NCBI GenBank assembly: GCA_003952965.2
Contig: CM025854.1
Span: 20,754,111-20,818,110, forward strand
Length of the DNA: 64,000 bases
Direction: 5' to 3'
From: Morella rubra
Lineage: Eukaryota; Streptophyta; Magnoliopsida; Fagales; Myricaceae
In this document: positions 34,446 through 46,800 of the stretch, piece after piece
Layout: every line of letters begins with the position of its first letter
How positions within the stretch are numbered: the first letter of the stretch is position 1
Notes under the pieces: model-generated
What the model saw: the letters and a program-made list of their open reading frames with translations, nothing else
Told to the model about the DNA's origin: nothing
Databases searched by the model: none
Program-made: the position numbers and the translations under genes

Positions 34446-35100
34446 GTGAGTTTCTTTTTATTGACTATCATTTGTCCTGAAGCCTAACTGTTCAGCCAAA
34501 TTTTATTTAAATGAGGAGGGGAGGGAGAGAGAGAGCAGAGATTACATGATTTTCCATAGCGCATTGATATTTGTTATTCTGTTATTCGGCTTCAAATTCA
34601 CACCTTCCTCCCCTTTGCTGATAAGGTCGGTATGTGTGTTACATTTTCAATCATGGCAAAGATAAAAATATGGAGGACAAGTGATAAATTGACCAGCTCC
34701 CAAGCTCCATCAAGTAGCTCTTCCCAGAACTGCAAGGGGCCAGGTAGAATCAGTGGTGAGCCTTATCTCAGATCACAGTTGAGCTGATATGACGTCGAGC
34801 TGAGCAAGCCCATACTGAAAATGTCTTTACTCATACAAGTTTTAGGGAGCATATATCAAACTTTCTTTTGGAATAGATTTTTGTCTGTCCTCTAAAATAC
34901 CTTATTATGCTAAAGTGTATCTGCTTCTGAGTCTGCAATGTTGCAAAACACCTAAACCACCCCCCACCCAAACCCAAAATCCAAAATGATCCCGCGTATC
35001 CATGATTTTGAAATTTTATCCTATTTCAGAACTGCCATTTCAATTGTTCGTCATTAATATATAATGCCATATAGGTTCTATTTCTTTTCCTGTCACATTG
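34446..35100. other. No exon seen; probable breakpoint zone
   Basis: The importin exon 16 donor (GTGAGT at 34,446) is followed by intron-like sequence, but none of the conserved downstream importin exons appear. Sequence matching the inverted KH-gene copy becomes detectable by about 35.1 kb. The junction between the two genes therefore lies in this stretch. Confidence 0.5.
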
Positions 35101-37530
35101 TCCTCAGCTATTGCTGCGTGCTATCTAGATGCACACCAAGAGCCACCTTCTCTACCCCTCCTTCCTATGATCCCACCGTAAATAACATGAGAGTAATATC
35201 AATCGAGGTTAAGAATCTCCATTCAGGAGATTACATTATCTGATCTTAGAGATTGCTTTACTGAATTTGAGACAATAATGATAATTCTACAAGAAATGTG
35301 TAATGACCCTTAGTTCTCATTACCCACCCCATTTCCATGAATGAGATGTGTATGCGAAAGTATAACGTAAATGATTGCTAACCCCATACAAGTGTAGAGA
35401 TTACTTCGACCTAAGTCTTATTCTATGTATGGAGAAACTCATACGTGTCATCTGATATACGTTAAGGTCCAGCTTAAATTCTAAAGCATGGTTACTTGAG
35501 ATCTACGTGAGAATAGAGCTTTCCATTCTATGACCTAGCCTCTGACATGCTGTGTTACCAATGAGAACTGAGCTCATGTGATCTTGAAGCATGTGTATGT
35601 TACTTACAACTGTGATTTAGCTAGTGTGAAGATGTATGAATACATCAATTGGAATTGGTTGTCATAATTTGTTTATCTTGAAGCTGCCGATTTTGAATCA
35701 CAAAAGCTGCATTAATGTTAATGCCTTTCTTTCTTGGAAATTTGGTTGATTTATGATTATAATTGGACGTGATGCTGAACGAATTTGTATTTTGTATCAA
35801 CTCCACCTGTCTATATCCATATGGTTTTTTCTCTGTTTCTTCTTGTTGGTCCTGTCAATATTTAGGCATGCACAATGATGACTACGATGAGAGAGAACCA
35901 TGGAATGGTGCTTTTGTTTTTTTGTCTAGAAATTGACTCCATAACTGTGTCGCATTATAAATCCTTTTGCATTTGCTTTTGTGTTACAATTCTTTTCCGA
36001 GTGTCACTCATAAGTGTCTAATGTCACCCAAAGTTGTGAAGAGTATTATGATATCCTCGGGACAATGCACTTGAATGCATTTAGATGTAGTGGATATGAA
36101 TTCTTTGTTTTTTGTAAAAACCCTTTCTTCTCTCTTATTAACTCCTATGGATGTTCATGTCCCAATAAATCATGGCCATGGTTTCGTCCTCAGTTACTCT
36201 CCAGATGAAGGTAAACATATCTACAGCTTTATCTTAGTACTGAATCTCTATGTTTTTGTTTGTGTTCTGATTTTTTGAGACATCTATGATCACTGTGACT
36301 CTGAGAAAAATGATGCTTGAAACTGCATGATTTTTCCATTTAGTGTTATATGTACATGTATTTACGCGGAAAAAACTGTATATCTAATAGATCCGAATAC
36401 ACTGAAGTTTGAGTACATGTAGTATATGTACATCCCGGTCTATAGTTAATTTTAGAATACAGTTAGATTGAGTCCTTTCAGAGATGTAGTAGTACTCGAG
36501 CTCTCTGTGAGTGAATGTATCAGTGTCTTCTACACTTACAGTAGATCAATATCCCATAACAAGACTATAAGATTAATTGGGGGGATCAGCCTTTTTATTG
36601 GAGGTTGTGCGAGTGGGGATGCTTAAAAGGTCGTAGAGTGGCAAAAAAATTTTGAACCACGAGGGGCGTTCTTAAACTTATATGTAGTAATTTGATAGAT
36701 GTTAGTGAAACCTCTAATATAATTCTTGTCTGTTAAGTTTATTATATAAATGTTTTAGAAAGCAATTGTAATTCTCGCAGGCTGATAAATCCCCCCTCTT
36801 TTCTAAATCTCCCCCACTCTATCTAGTGAGATTGTTGTTCAATTTAGCAACTTTCATGATAATCTTCTCAATCATGCTTACATATAGATCTTATATATGT
36901 ATATACGTGCTCATCATATCATTATTTGGGCATTATAATTTGAGACATACTCCGAAGCGCATATCCTTCTTAAGAAATCAATTTCGTCAGTCTATTCTAC
37001 TTACTTGTTTGTTTGCCAAATTGCCTAGAAGACTGCGAACATATTTTGAACGTCATTGAAACATATACTGCATCTCTAATTTATCATTATGTATGCAACA
37101 TCCCAGCTATTTTTTTTCGTATCTGTGAGTTCATATCAAATATTTATGTGTATCATAGATCTGTTCAAAAAAATATGGTTTGAAGGGGAGACGTGGTTAC
37201 CAAGCTCTTGTAGCAACTTTCGTGTCTCTCTACCTTATTAACATTCCTAACTGTGAATGGAACTGTTTCTGCTTTCTAACTTTGTTCTTTATGTATTTGC
37301 TTGCTTGGAATAGCCTGTGAGGCCTTCATCTTTCTCCGGTGGTTTTAACCAGCAGGCTTATCGGCCCCGTGGTCCTCCTCAATGGGGTCCTCGTTCTACA
37401 GCGTATGATTATCAGCATAGAGGATCATATCCATCTCATAATTCACAATTATCCACCCGCGAGAGTGTTATGGAGTAATCGCAAACACTAACATTGCATG
37501 CCTCGCGTCAGTTGATTGCTCGTTTTACCT
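35100..37530 (+). repeat. Left arm of an inverted duplication of the KH-protein gene 3' part
   Basis: Reading the minus strand from about 40.0 to 37.55 kb gives a noisy copy of this stretch in the same order. For example, GCTTTCTAAC-TTGTTCTTTATG at 37,271 matches 37,800-37,770 inverted, TGGTGCTTTTGTTTTTTT at 35,906 matches about 39,085 inverted, and GAGATCTA-GTGA-GAATAGAGCTTTC at 35,498 matches about 39,520 inverted. Paired coordinates sum to about 75,000-75,060, placing the centre near 37,530. Confidence 0.8.
37314..37478 (+). pseudogene. KH-domain protein: C-terminal exon (left-arm copy)
   Basis: After the acceptor TTGGAATAG the frame reads 54 codons to TAA, with FNQQAYRPRGPPQWGPRS and TAYDYQHRGSYPSHNSQ. 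These PRGPPQWGPR and YDYQ-RG-YPSQN blocks are typical of the proline/glutamine-rich tail of plant FUBP-like KH RNA-binding proteins. The expected PPPxYG-YPPQ repeats do not follow; the frame ends as SQLSTRESVME close to the palindrome centre, so the native end is probably lost. A weak upstream exon candidate ends at 36,207 (GATGAAG|GTAAAC) and has a counterpart in the other arm. The KH domains themselves are not in this arm. Confidence 0.6.
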
Positions 37531-40000
37531 GAAATGATAATTAAATGCACTATCTCCATTTAGCATTCGAGCGTCACTTATAGTACCTCGTGAATTATGA
37601 GCATGGACAATTATTCCTGCTACTAAATAAGTACTATTCATACGCGTAGAACCGGACCCGCATTTATTTGCAAGACCACCCAAGTGGTCCATAATCTCCG
37701 CGCTAGAGTTCAAACTACCACCCTTGAAAATGTATATCATCACACTTGATTCCAAGCAAGCCAAATAACATAAAGAACAAAAAGTTAGGAAAGCAAAACA
37801 GTCCATTCACATTAGGAGTTTAATTCAAAAACTAAGAGGACCCTTACCGAAATCAAGTGACTTACAAGACTGTTAAAAGCCACTTTTACCTCTCTCTCGC
37901 CATAAAACTCTACATATATTTAAACAATCTATATACACGGATTACTTTGCATAATCCACAGAATTAAACATCATTACATCAATCATCAGATATATTCCTA
38001 ATCAAGATGCAGTCAAAAATTCTATACCGTCCATATAGTCCCACTATGCTAAGCACACAAACTTTCATAGCCAACCAAACACATCACCAACACACACGTC
38101 CAACACCACAACTAACACACCCAACATCCACATCAACATCAGACCCCTTATCGTACTACCTTCCCAAAACAAACACACACATACGACTCTGAATGCAATC
38201 ACAAATTAATATTCTGAAACCCCGACTATGGACAATGAAATTGCTAAAAACAAACATGAAATTCTAGGCCTGGAAATAACAAACCACAATACGGAATAAC
38301 TCCTACCAATCCAATAAACATTCTCACCATTCTCTACTCAATAAAATCAATACACCGGCCCACAAATCATATCAATACCGACCCACCTACACGGACTCCA
38401 CTATCTATTCCATTCATTAATACAGAAAATCCCTCTTATTCATACAAGTGCAAGCCAATTGAGCAACGTCACTAACCTCATTGAATTTTGCATTAACTAC
38501 CAAAGTATACATTTTTCCATATCGAGCACTACTCACACTTGTCTTAAGAAACGAATCTCATCAGGTCCTCTACTACAGAATTTAATATAACAAAACTATA
38601 TGCAACCCCATTCAAACATTCATGGTTCGTTACAGATCATTCGCTTCTCATCACTCAATCTCCTCATATCATCACAGCACATACGTCATTTCTCTTAATT
38701 GCCAAAATAAATTTTATAAACACCAACAAATGAAATCGATTTACTAAAGATAAAGCATGTCTAATTTTACCTTCATCTCAGGTACTGAACGAAAACCCAT
38801 GCCATATTTATTGACATAACACAAGGAAGTTAAATAAGAAAAAGGTTTTACCAAAGAAACAAATTGACAAGAAATCAATGCTCCAACTAGACGAAAATGC
38901 ATCCTAAGTTCGATTGTCCCTTTCGAGATATCATTAAACTCTTCCAACTTTTGGGTACCGAAACATTGATATTGAGCGATCTGAAAAGCTCTAAACACAA
39001 AAAAAGGCCCCAAATAGTCTAAAATAAATGCGACACAGTTATAGTCCAATTTTTTCTAGAACCAAAAAAAAACAAAAGCACCCATCCCATTTCCTCTCCC
39101 ATCTACATCAATGGGGCATGCCTTAAAATTGACAGGAACCAACAATTAAAAACAGAGAAAAAATACACATTATTTCATATAGACTGGATTATGACAAATA
39201 CAAGAATTCTTCTCCACCCACAATCTACGTCCAGATGTTTATAATTCATTATAATCCAACCAACAATTTCAAGAAAAGAATAATAAACAAAAATGGCACA
39301 TATTTGTAATTACAAAGATCATGCAAGCTTCAAGATAACAAATATGTAACACATACCAAATAGATGAACATCCACATTCTCTCATCTATCACGCAAATCA
39401 CCCTAATAGTAAGAGTAAACATACAACATGCTTACAAAATCAAAACAAATGACTCACTCTCCAATTTGAAAACACAGCATTCAAGCTAGGTCAAGAATGA
39501 AAGCTCTATTCACACTAGATCTCAAGAACCATCTTAGAGATTAAAGCTGTACGCGTAACGGTTGATATCAGATAAACAAAAATTATGATTCCCATAATAG
39601 AATCAAGACTTTAGCCTTAATCTCAAAAAATTCTCCCTACAATTAATAGTTAAGATCATTATCTTTTCTCCAACAACCATTCAGAAAATGTGCTAACTTT
39701 TGAATATCTAAGACATAACATACATTAGTATTATCATTTCTCAACTTCAAGACTCAAAGCAATTCTTACCAACTAACATCCTGCCAACGCAATTAATGCC
39801 TAATACCTTCTATGAGTATTGAAGAGGTGTTATGCTACTACCAAGAAATCCAAATGATAGCCACAGGATATAACAAAGAAAATATAGTCCTAATCCTATT
39901 TTTGAAGAATGCCAACCTAATATGTATCTTTCACCTCATAAGCATAAATCATGCCCAACCTATCATTTTTATGTAAAATTGTTATCTTTCCTAATAGCAA
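37530..40000 (-). repeat. Right arm of the inverted duplication (noisy copy)
   Basis: Inverted copy of 35.1-37.53 kb with many substitutions and single-base indels, roughly 70% identity by eye, spread equally over exon and intron. The exon corresponding to 37,314-37,478 (here about 37,750-37,590) has lost its reading frame. The plus strand is strikingly G-poor. The even spread of errors suggests either uncorrected long-read sequence or old neutral decay. Confidence 0.7.
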
Positions 40001-41374
40001 TTCAAAAGTACCTACAGGGTCCATCATCCAACCAGATTATCACAATGAGACTTAAAATATATAAAACACTATTTCTATATGTGTCAGTCTCCCTCCCATG
40101 GGAAGAATGTAGCAAAACATGTCGTATCCAATATTATGAAAGAAATTCCACAAACTATGACTAACTCATATCTGTGTTAGACAAAAATGCATGATCATCA
40201 ACCACTGGTTCTACTAGACATCCCAATTAGAACACGAAATTCTCCACGAGAACTAATCAAAGAAGAAAAAGAAGAATTATTCCGACATTAGAAGCAATAC
40301 ATTTGCGCCGAGCTAAGCATGAGACGAAAATCCACTTCCATTAATTATCTCATATAGACAATCAACAATAAAAAAAGAAAGAATAACATCCAGCAATGGA
40401 TATTATATAGTCTATCCAAGTCATGTTGTTTCTTCTCACTTCGAAAAAAATTAAAAAAACCGACAAGAAACTATCCAGTCAGTATTAGAGAATAAACGTT
40501 CACATTTTCACCAACCGACAACCAAATTAAGCTGCTCTATTCATACATCCTAACTAGCAATCTAATATAACATTTGAGAAAATAACGTCTATTTCTAATT
40601 AGATATGCAGAAATTCTCATATAAAAATTTATCCCATTTCATATATCCTTGCAAACAGCCTGCATAGTCTACATTTAACAGATGGCAAATCCACTAGAAC
40701 ATACACAGGTTATCTTTGATTTAGTATCGAAATAAGACACACTCACAATCAACGGACCAACTATCTAGCAATTTAGCTCCTACCTCTCAATGATAACACT
40801 TAATTCATTCAATCTAAATAAACAATTTATATAAATCAAAAAAAATTATTTCAATGTACCTACGAATAGACATCCAACTTCCATAAAAAAGCATCCCTTT
40901 GTAATAATATTCTATACACAAAATAAAAATACATTTGGAAAAAAAAAAGCTCCGAAATAAATCAAATGAAAAAGAACAGAGCCCATATAATATAAACTCA
41001 GCAGAGCTCAACATGAACTCATGGACAAAATAGTACATCTCCGGAATAAAAGCGCGAAACCGGTCATAACCTTTCCTCATCACACCCTCTTCCTACCACG
41101 TCAATACATTGCTTTCTTTCCACCCACCCTTCACCTTCGTAGCGAGCTCATTCAATTGTGAATATTCATCTCCTCCTGAAGATTTACATGTATTCTACAA
41201 AACAATTAGTGTAATACACCCACAAAGGGAAATCAAAACATGAATCACCCAATAATAAAAAGTTATGCCTGCTTTTAACATCATAACAAAGTAAGTAAAA
41301 AAAAATCATCACCCTCCTCCAGTCTACACGAAGTTTAACAAATATCAAAGGGCATGGTACACGATATCAACTAC
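40001..41374 (-). other. Intron-like continuation of the KH gene copy
   Basis: AT-rich, G-poor sequence between the duplicated 3' part and the recognisable KH exons. No further exon could be read with confidence. Confidence 0.35.
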
Positions 41375-41632
41375 CTGGATGCGTGCTCCTGTCCTGGTCT
41401 GCAGACCTTTAATGGTCTCCCCACCTTTGCCAATTATTAAACCAACCTGGACCCACAAATCCTATGTACATAAATTATCATTCAGATTATTGATATATAT
41501 ACGTCATCAAAAGAGAAACCAACTAAAAACCTTCTCATTTGGAACTTGTATCTGGATTTGTTCAGAAGCTGCAGCAGCCTGTGCAGTTGTGAGACCCCTG
41601 GCTATAAGGGAGGGAGAACCCCCTGCATCAGC
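41375..41632 (-). pseudogene. FUBP-like KH-domain protein: two internal exons
   Basis: On the minus strand, exon 41,632-41,531 reads ADAGGSPSLIARGLTTAQAA and AASEQIQIQVPNEK. After an 84-bp GT-AG intron, exon 41,446-41,375 reads VGLIIGKGGETIKGLQTRTG ending ARIQ. This is the start of a KH RNA-binding domain with the conserved GxxG loop (GKGG). The family binds single-stranded RNA or DNA and acts in RNA processing. These two exons are intact while neighbouring exons cannot be read, so the gene as represented is broken. The C-terminal exon would lie at lower coordinates (about 37.6-37.75 kb), matching gene order on the minus strand. Confidence 0.8.
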
Positions 41633-43550
41633 CTGCAGATAAATGTATCACAACGGAGCAAAAATCAAACAATCAGTTTCACCTCTCTGAATGAAACATC
41701 AACCAGAACCAAATGCACATCATCATAAGGAGAGTTGCATACAAATTAAGAAGCACAGAGGCAGGGTCGCTCAACTATCTCTCAAACCTTTCCAAACACC
41801 CACCCCATCTCGCACCTCAACGACTAACCCCGGCCTTAAGTTTTGCCACACCACACGGTTAGTGGACCATGCATCTATACATCCAAAATAGAGTACCTAT
41901 TATTCCACAGCGTTACTTTTGTATGCATATTACAAGTAATTTATTTATCAGGTACGCATCTCCGCTTATGTATATTATATATTGGGCCCAGAACTCTGAG
42001 CTTTAACTCATGACGAGAAGTAACGAAAGAGTAGGAAGAAAGTCCCCTAGACTTACCCACAATGAAAAACTCCAAATCCGCACCCGACACTCAATATGCA
42101 AGCACATGCGTTATTCCTCATCAAAACTCCCTGAGTCAATTATAAAAATTGAGAACAGAACTATAAAGTCGATCTATCTTGTTCAACAGAAACCTGCGCG
42201 TGGAAACATTAACTAAACAAAAAAGTAAAAATGCGAGAGTCTAATTCTAACCATGCTGCAGTCGACGGCTGCTAATAGAGTGATTATGCTGCCAACCGAA
42301 AGCTATTAATAAACATCATGAATTTGGTGTAGTACAGAAAAGCACTTAAACTCATCTTTCAAAAAGTATACAAAACTAAATACCTTATCCGGCCCCAACA
42401 CCTCTAAAACAGCTGTATAGGGCGAACGTCTACCTAATCAATTCACAAATCATTAACCCAAAATTAGTTAACTATTTATAGTCTAGCCAATTTATGACAT
42501 CCCAATGCAACCTATAACACTCCATTTATATTGTGCCATATCAGTTCTTTCTTTGCGATTCTTGGTCACTTTCCCCTTCAACGAGCCAAAATTTAGAAAA
42601 ACCAATAACTTTCCCCCACCCGAAAAAAGCCTCCTAGTGAGGCCGTGCGCTCAATATATGTATATTTTTTTCTACTTTTTTGCTGCAAGTTTCTTCACAA
42701 ATCCCTCAATGATTATTTAGATACTAGCATCCTCTGAATCTCCAACTAAGGTCCTTCATCCCGCGTCACCCTTTCTACCGATGATGTATAGAAATCTCTC
42801 CGTCAGTCCAGAAGGGACATCCCTTTAGCATCTCTTCCGCGAACGAACCCTCTACAGACATCTTTTATCTGCATCCCCCAAGACACCTCCGTCTCCACAT
42901 GATTAGGCCCACACTAATAACATTGCCCCCCCTGCGCCATTTCCCATTGCGATGTATAACTCAAATTTAAGCATAAATGAGTCAACAAATATCATGTCTA
43001 GACCGATGGAGGGAAGGTGAAACCAAGCTAGTCATATTACTTTTATTAGTATTATTATTATGTCTAATAATATACAAATATATATAATAATTTATATATC
43101 CTTTTTATCTTTAAAGCCACACACAGTATTTAAACCGATATCAATAGTACAGTCAAAACACTTTGTTAATATTCTATTCATATAAATAACGATCCTATGC
43201 TAACTACGCTAATACTAAATTTACTATAAATCCCTCAAATCATCATACCCTGCTTGTCAAAGTCGATTTTCTCGTGTAAACACACACCGGCAGATAATCA
43301 CCAACTACCATTAAATGCATCAACCCAACTATAAATGCCTATCCAATCTCGACGATGACCAGGCATCAATTTTTATTTCATATGATTGCGGATTTTCTAG
43401 GTTAAAACACCACAAATAAAAGAAAAGAAATGAGCACCGTCTATCTACAAATGAACACACGCCGAAATACTATGATCCACCCCTACACACCCCAACATAA
43501 AAAACACAACCACAACCCCTAATTGAGATGAACAATCCTCTGAAAAGTAC

Positions 43551-43760
43551 CTGGGCCCATCGATTTTCATCGAGCGGGCCCGTCCACCGGCCGCTGAGAG
43601 GGCTTCATCAGCCTCCCTCGGTGGGCATTCACAACAGGTCGGCATTCAAATCGCCAGGCCACCTCCCTTTTTCTGGCTTCAGTTCCAAATCCCGAGGCTT
43701 CGCTTGATCCAAGCACCGCTCAACCAACGCTAAAAACCTCTGCCTCGCCATATGGTCACG
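43551..43760 (-). pseudogene. Possible N-terminal exon of the KH gene (frameshifted)
   Basis: A GC-rich island in an AT-rich region. Read on the minus strand it gives mixed frames containing EADEALSAAGGRARS and a donor-like GGGCCCAG|GTAC at 43,551. Plant KH proteins of this type start with an acidic, Lys/Arg-Pro-rich leader, so a frameshifted first exon is plausible from its position upstream of the KH exons. The assignment rests on position and composition rather than clear homology. Confidence 0.35.
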
Positions 43761-43800
43761 GAAAGCTCCAAACTACCGCCGGATCACTAAAAGGTTCAGT

Positions 43801-46800
43801 CACGTCAGGTGTGGAAATTGAGTCAATATGATATATGATTCCTGGTTTTTGCATCTCAAATATGAAATGACGTTTCAATAGCAGAGATTAGTACTTCACC
43901 CCATAATCGCACGTTCAAAGAGCGTCGAAAGTCAAGCCTATGAACCAGCCACCTCCGCGTGAGTGAGTTCCTTCACGGGTGCCGTCCCGTCAATCTCGTC
44001 ACAACTGTAGAACACCACAATGGTCTCTTGTACTTTAACACGTGACTCAAGACCCCTTAGCCCCAACCACTATTATATCCTTGTTATTCACCCTACCCAG
44101 AAACCATGTGTATTCGCCCATATTAATTCTATGTCATTAGAAACTATGTAATTTATCTTCAATCGGTATCTCATCCTCTTCCTTTATCTAACTTAACCTT
44201 ATGACCATTTCATATACTATCACAATTTCATGTAGAGACTGTCAATGGTTAATTAAAACATTGTTCTCCGCCAAAATATTGACGGACTGTATATTTCATA
44301 ATCGACGCATGAATACACCTTCTGAATTTTAATAGGTGAATATCCACAAATAATAATCTATAAGTATACATTAATTTTTGAGTAAATGATGCAATGAGAA
44401 CTATGCAAAAATAACAATAAATTTCTGTCTATCGAGTCTATCAAATCATTATTTTCCGACTACAAAGTGCAAGACCCTTTAATAAGTTTATCTTTTAATT
44501 CATGTTGCAATATTGAAACTTGCAGAACAACTAAGTAAAGTAACACACTATCATTATCTTACTATATATCTCTTTAAAACATACATAGAACACTTATCTT
44601 GAATAGATTCTAATATTTTATTTTTTTTATTTTATCTTTATCTAAATTGCACCCAACGTGATTTCTATAACCTCCAGATATGCAAACCTAATTGACTTAT
44701 GACTCCATCCTCGCTCCTCCCTCTTTTAGCACTCTCATATTAATTTATAATTAATTTTCTGAAAAAACCCACCCATCCCAGCCCTGCACCCAGTAGAAAG
44801 TAAATCGGTATCCAAGTTAAAATTCCACCCATTGAGACCATAAGTCTCAGAACCACAATTGTGCATAGCGTTCTACGTAAATTGCCAGCATCAACTAATT
44901 GAGACTCCATATCTATATAAAACCAATTCCCTTTCCTTGCTCATATATGATTGTTGCTCTTCCTTTTCAGAGAGACAATACTATACTCATTCGCCTGAAA
45001 AACATGAGAAGATGAGTCACAGATGATATATCTGACAAAACTGAAACATATAACAATTTTGGCACGGATAAGCCATTATAAGTACATATAATATATGGCT
45101 TTAAAGCACAGGCATTTCTGTAAAGTCATATTATAATTCTAATTCTGTAAGTTCAAATAAGACATCTTAGATATGGTCATAAGTGACTACCAACGTGATT
45201 ACATTCAATTCATAGTGATTTAGACAGAGTTTATCAACTCAATGCCCACTATTCCCCTACACGAAAAGAAGGCGAGTTGTAATGACGTTTTCCAGTATAA
45301 ATACACAGAAAGTCATCACACAGATCCGGCAACGCCAACAATTGACAAACGTCTCCATCATATTGAACGTCGTAGTATAGGGGAAGTAGACTCAACTGCC
45401 AGCGCGATTTCCTACTCCCACCCACCTCAAGTAACAAACATTACTAGATTGAATGAATTACGAAGGAAGACCAGTCGAAGACAATACACGGACGAAGCAG
45501 TCCCACGCAACTTAACCTAAGAAGTTATGGGTCTAATCAGCGTTCTCAGAGGAGTTATAGTTCATTTCTAGGTGAGTTAATAGCTTACGCCCCTACATAT
45601 CGAGCAACAAAGGGTATGCGACAAGAAGTGATGACCCACCAGTATCTCAACACGTACAATCATGCTAATGAATCCATTTACGGCTGCCTCCATCCCTATC
45701 ACACGATCCGATAATACTTAGCCGTGGTGCTCGCTGGAATATTAAGTCCCAGAAAAAAACCCTTCACGTTTCCAGTGACCTATAATCGTAAATCAGAAAC
45801 CCAAATGCTAATCTGGCTATTCTGAAACGTGGCATGAGACCGCCATAAGTATTAGAAATTCGCCTAATAATCCATCACCACAGGTCTGTAGACAATATCC
45901 CACTCACAAAACGCAGAAACTGTCTCCCTCAGATGCCTGTATTTGAAATTTCTTGTGCTGTGTGTTACCGACAAACAAAATACATCCACCTTTATCCCAC
46001 ACATATAAATTTCGCCTTTCAAAAGAAACAAAAAATATAAATAAAGAATCTAGAAGGTCCGCATAATTGCGCCTGATTATAAATGGGAACAATGGCCCGA
46101 GCAAGTTGAAAGAAAGTATGATAATGCAGAGCAGACTCAAATCTTGAAGGGTAGCTTGCTGCTGATTGTAAAACAGATACTTCAATTCTTTATATGATGA
46201 TGTAGATTCAAGAGGAAAAAAAATGCACGATCTGATACTAACATTATGAGATAAGTGAATAAATATAGAATAGTTGAGAACTTCCAAAACGAAATTCAAT
46301 CACTGCTCTCTATGTTACATTTGGCCATTATAATCAGCCTAAAGAACCCCTAAACAACACACAAAAAAGTCAAAAAGTAAGTGGCCCAAACACCCAAAAA
46401 GAAGTGCGCCCACAATTGACTGAAACAAAAAATGCAAAAGCCAGAAAAGAGAATATCCAACACAAAAAAAAAATAACAGGTCATAAATTGAAAATTATCT
46501 CCATTAACACATCGTCTATCATCTCTCAGGGATGGTCAACATACGAATTATTTGTAACAGTTGCAAAGAAAGAAAAGAGCCGTTGATTAAGATCCATCTA
46601 GCAGTACTCGAAGACGAAAAAAGACAAGGCTAACTAGAAATCACCTAATATAGCCCGACAATATACAACTCTATGCACAGATGATATCTAGCCTCCACGC
46701 CTCCCCAGTATTGAATCTAATCTTCCCCTGTACTATTAACACAACATATTACAAATTGTTCCTGCTCCGTCATCCAGACCATTATATTCATTGGTTGTAT

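Noticed and set aside
45242-45520. 92-codon plus-strand frame
   Set aside because: It sits in the G-poor noisy tract where frames are unreliable, and no family resemblance was seen.
45904-46299. 131-codon minus-strand frame rich in hydrophobic residues
   Set aside because: T-rich reading of the same noisy tract produces Phe/Leu/Ile stretches by composition alone; no motif found.
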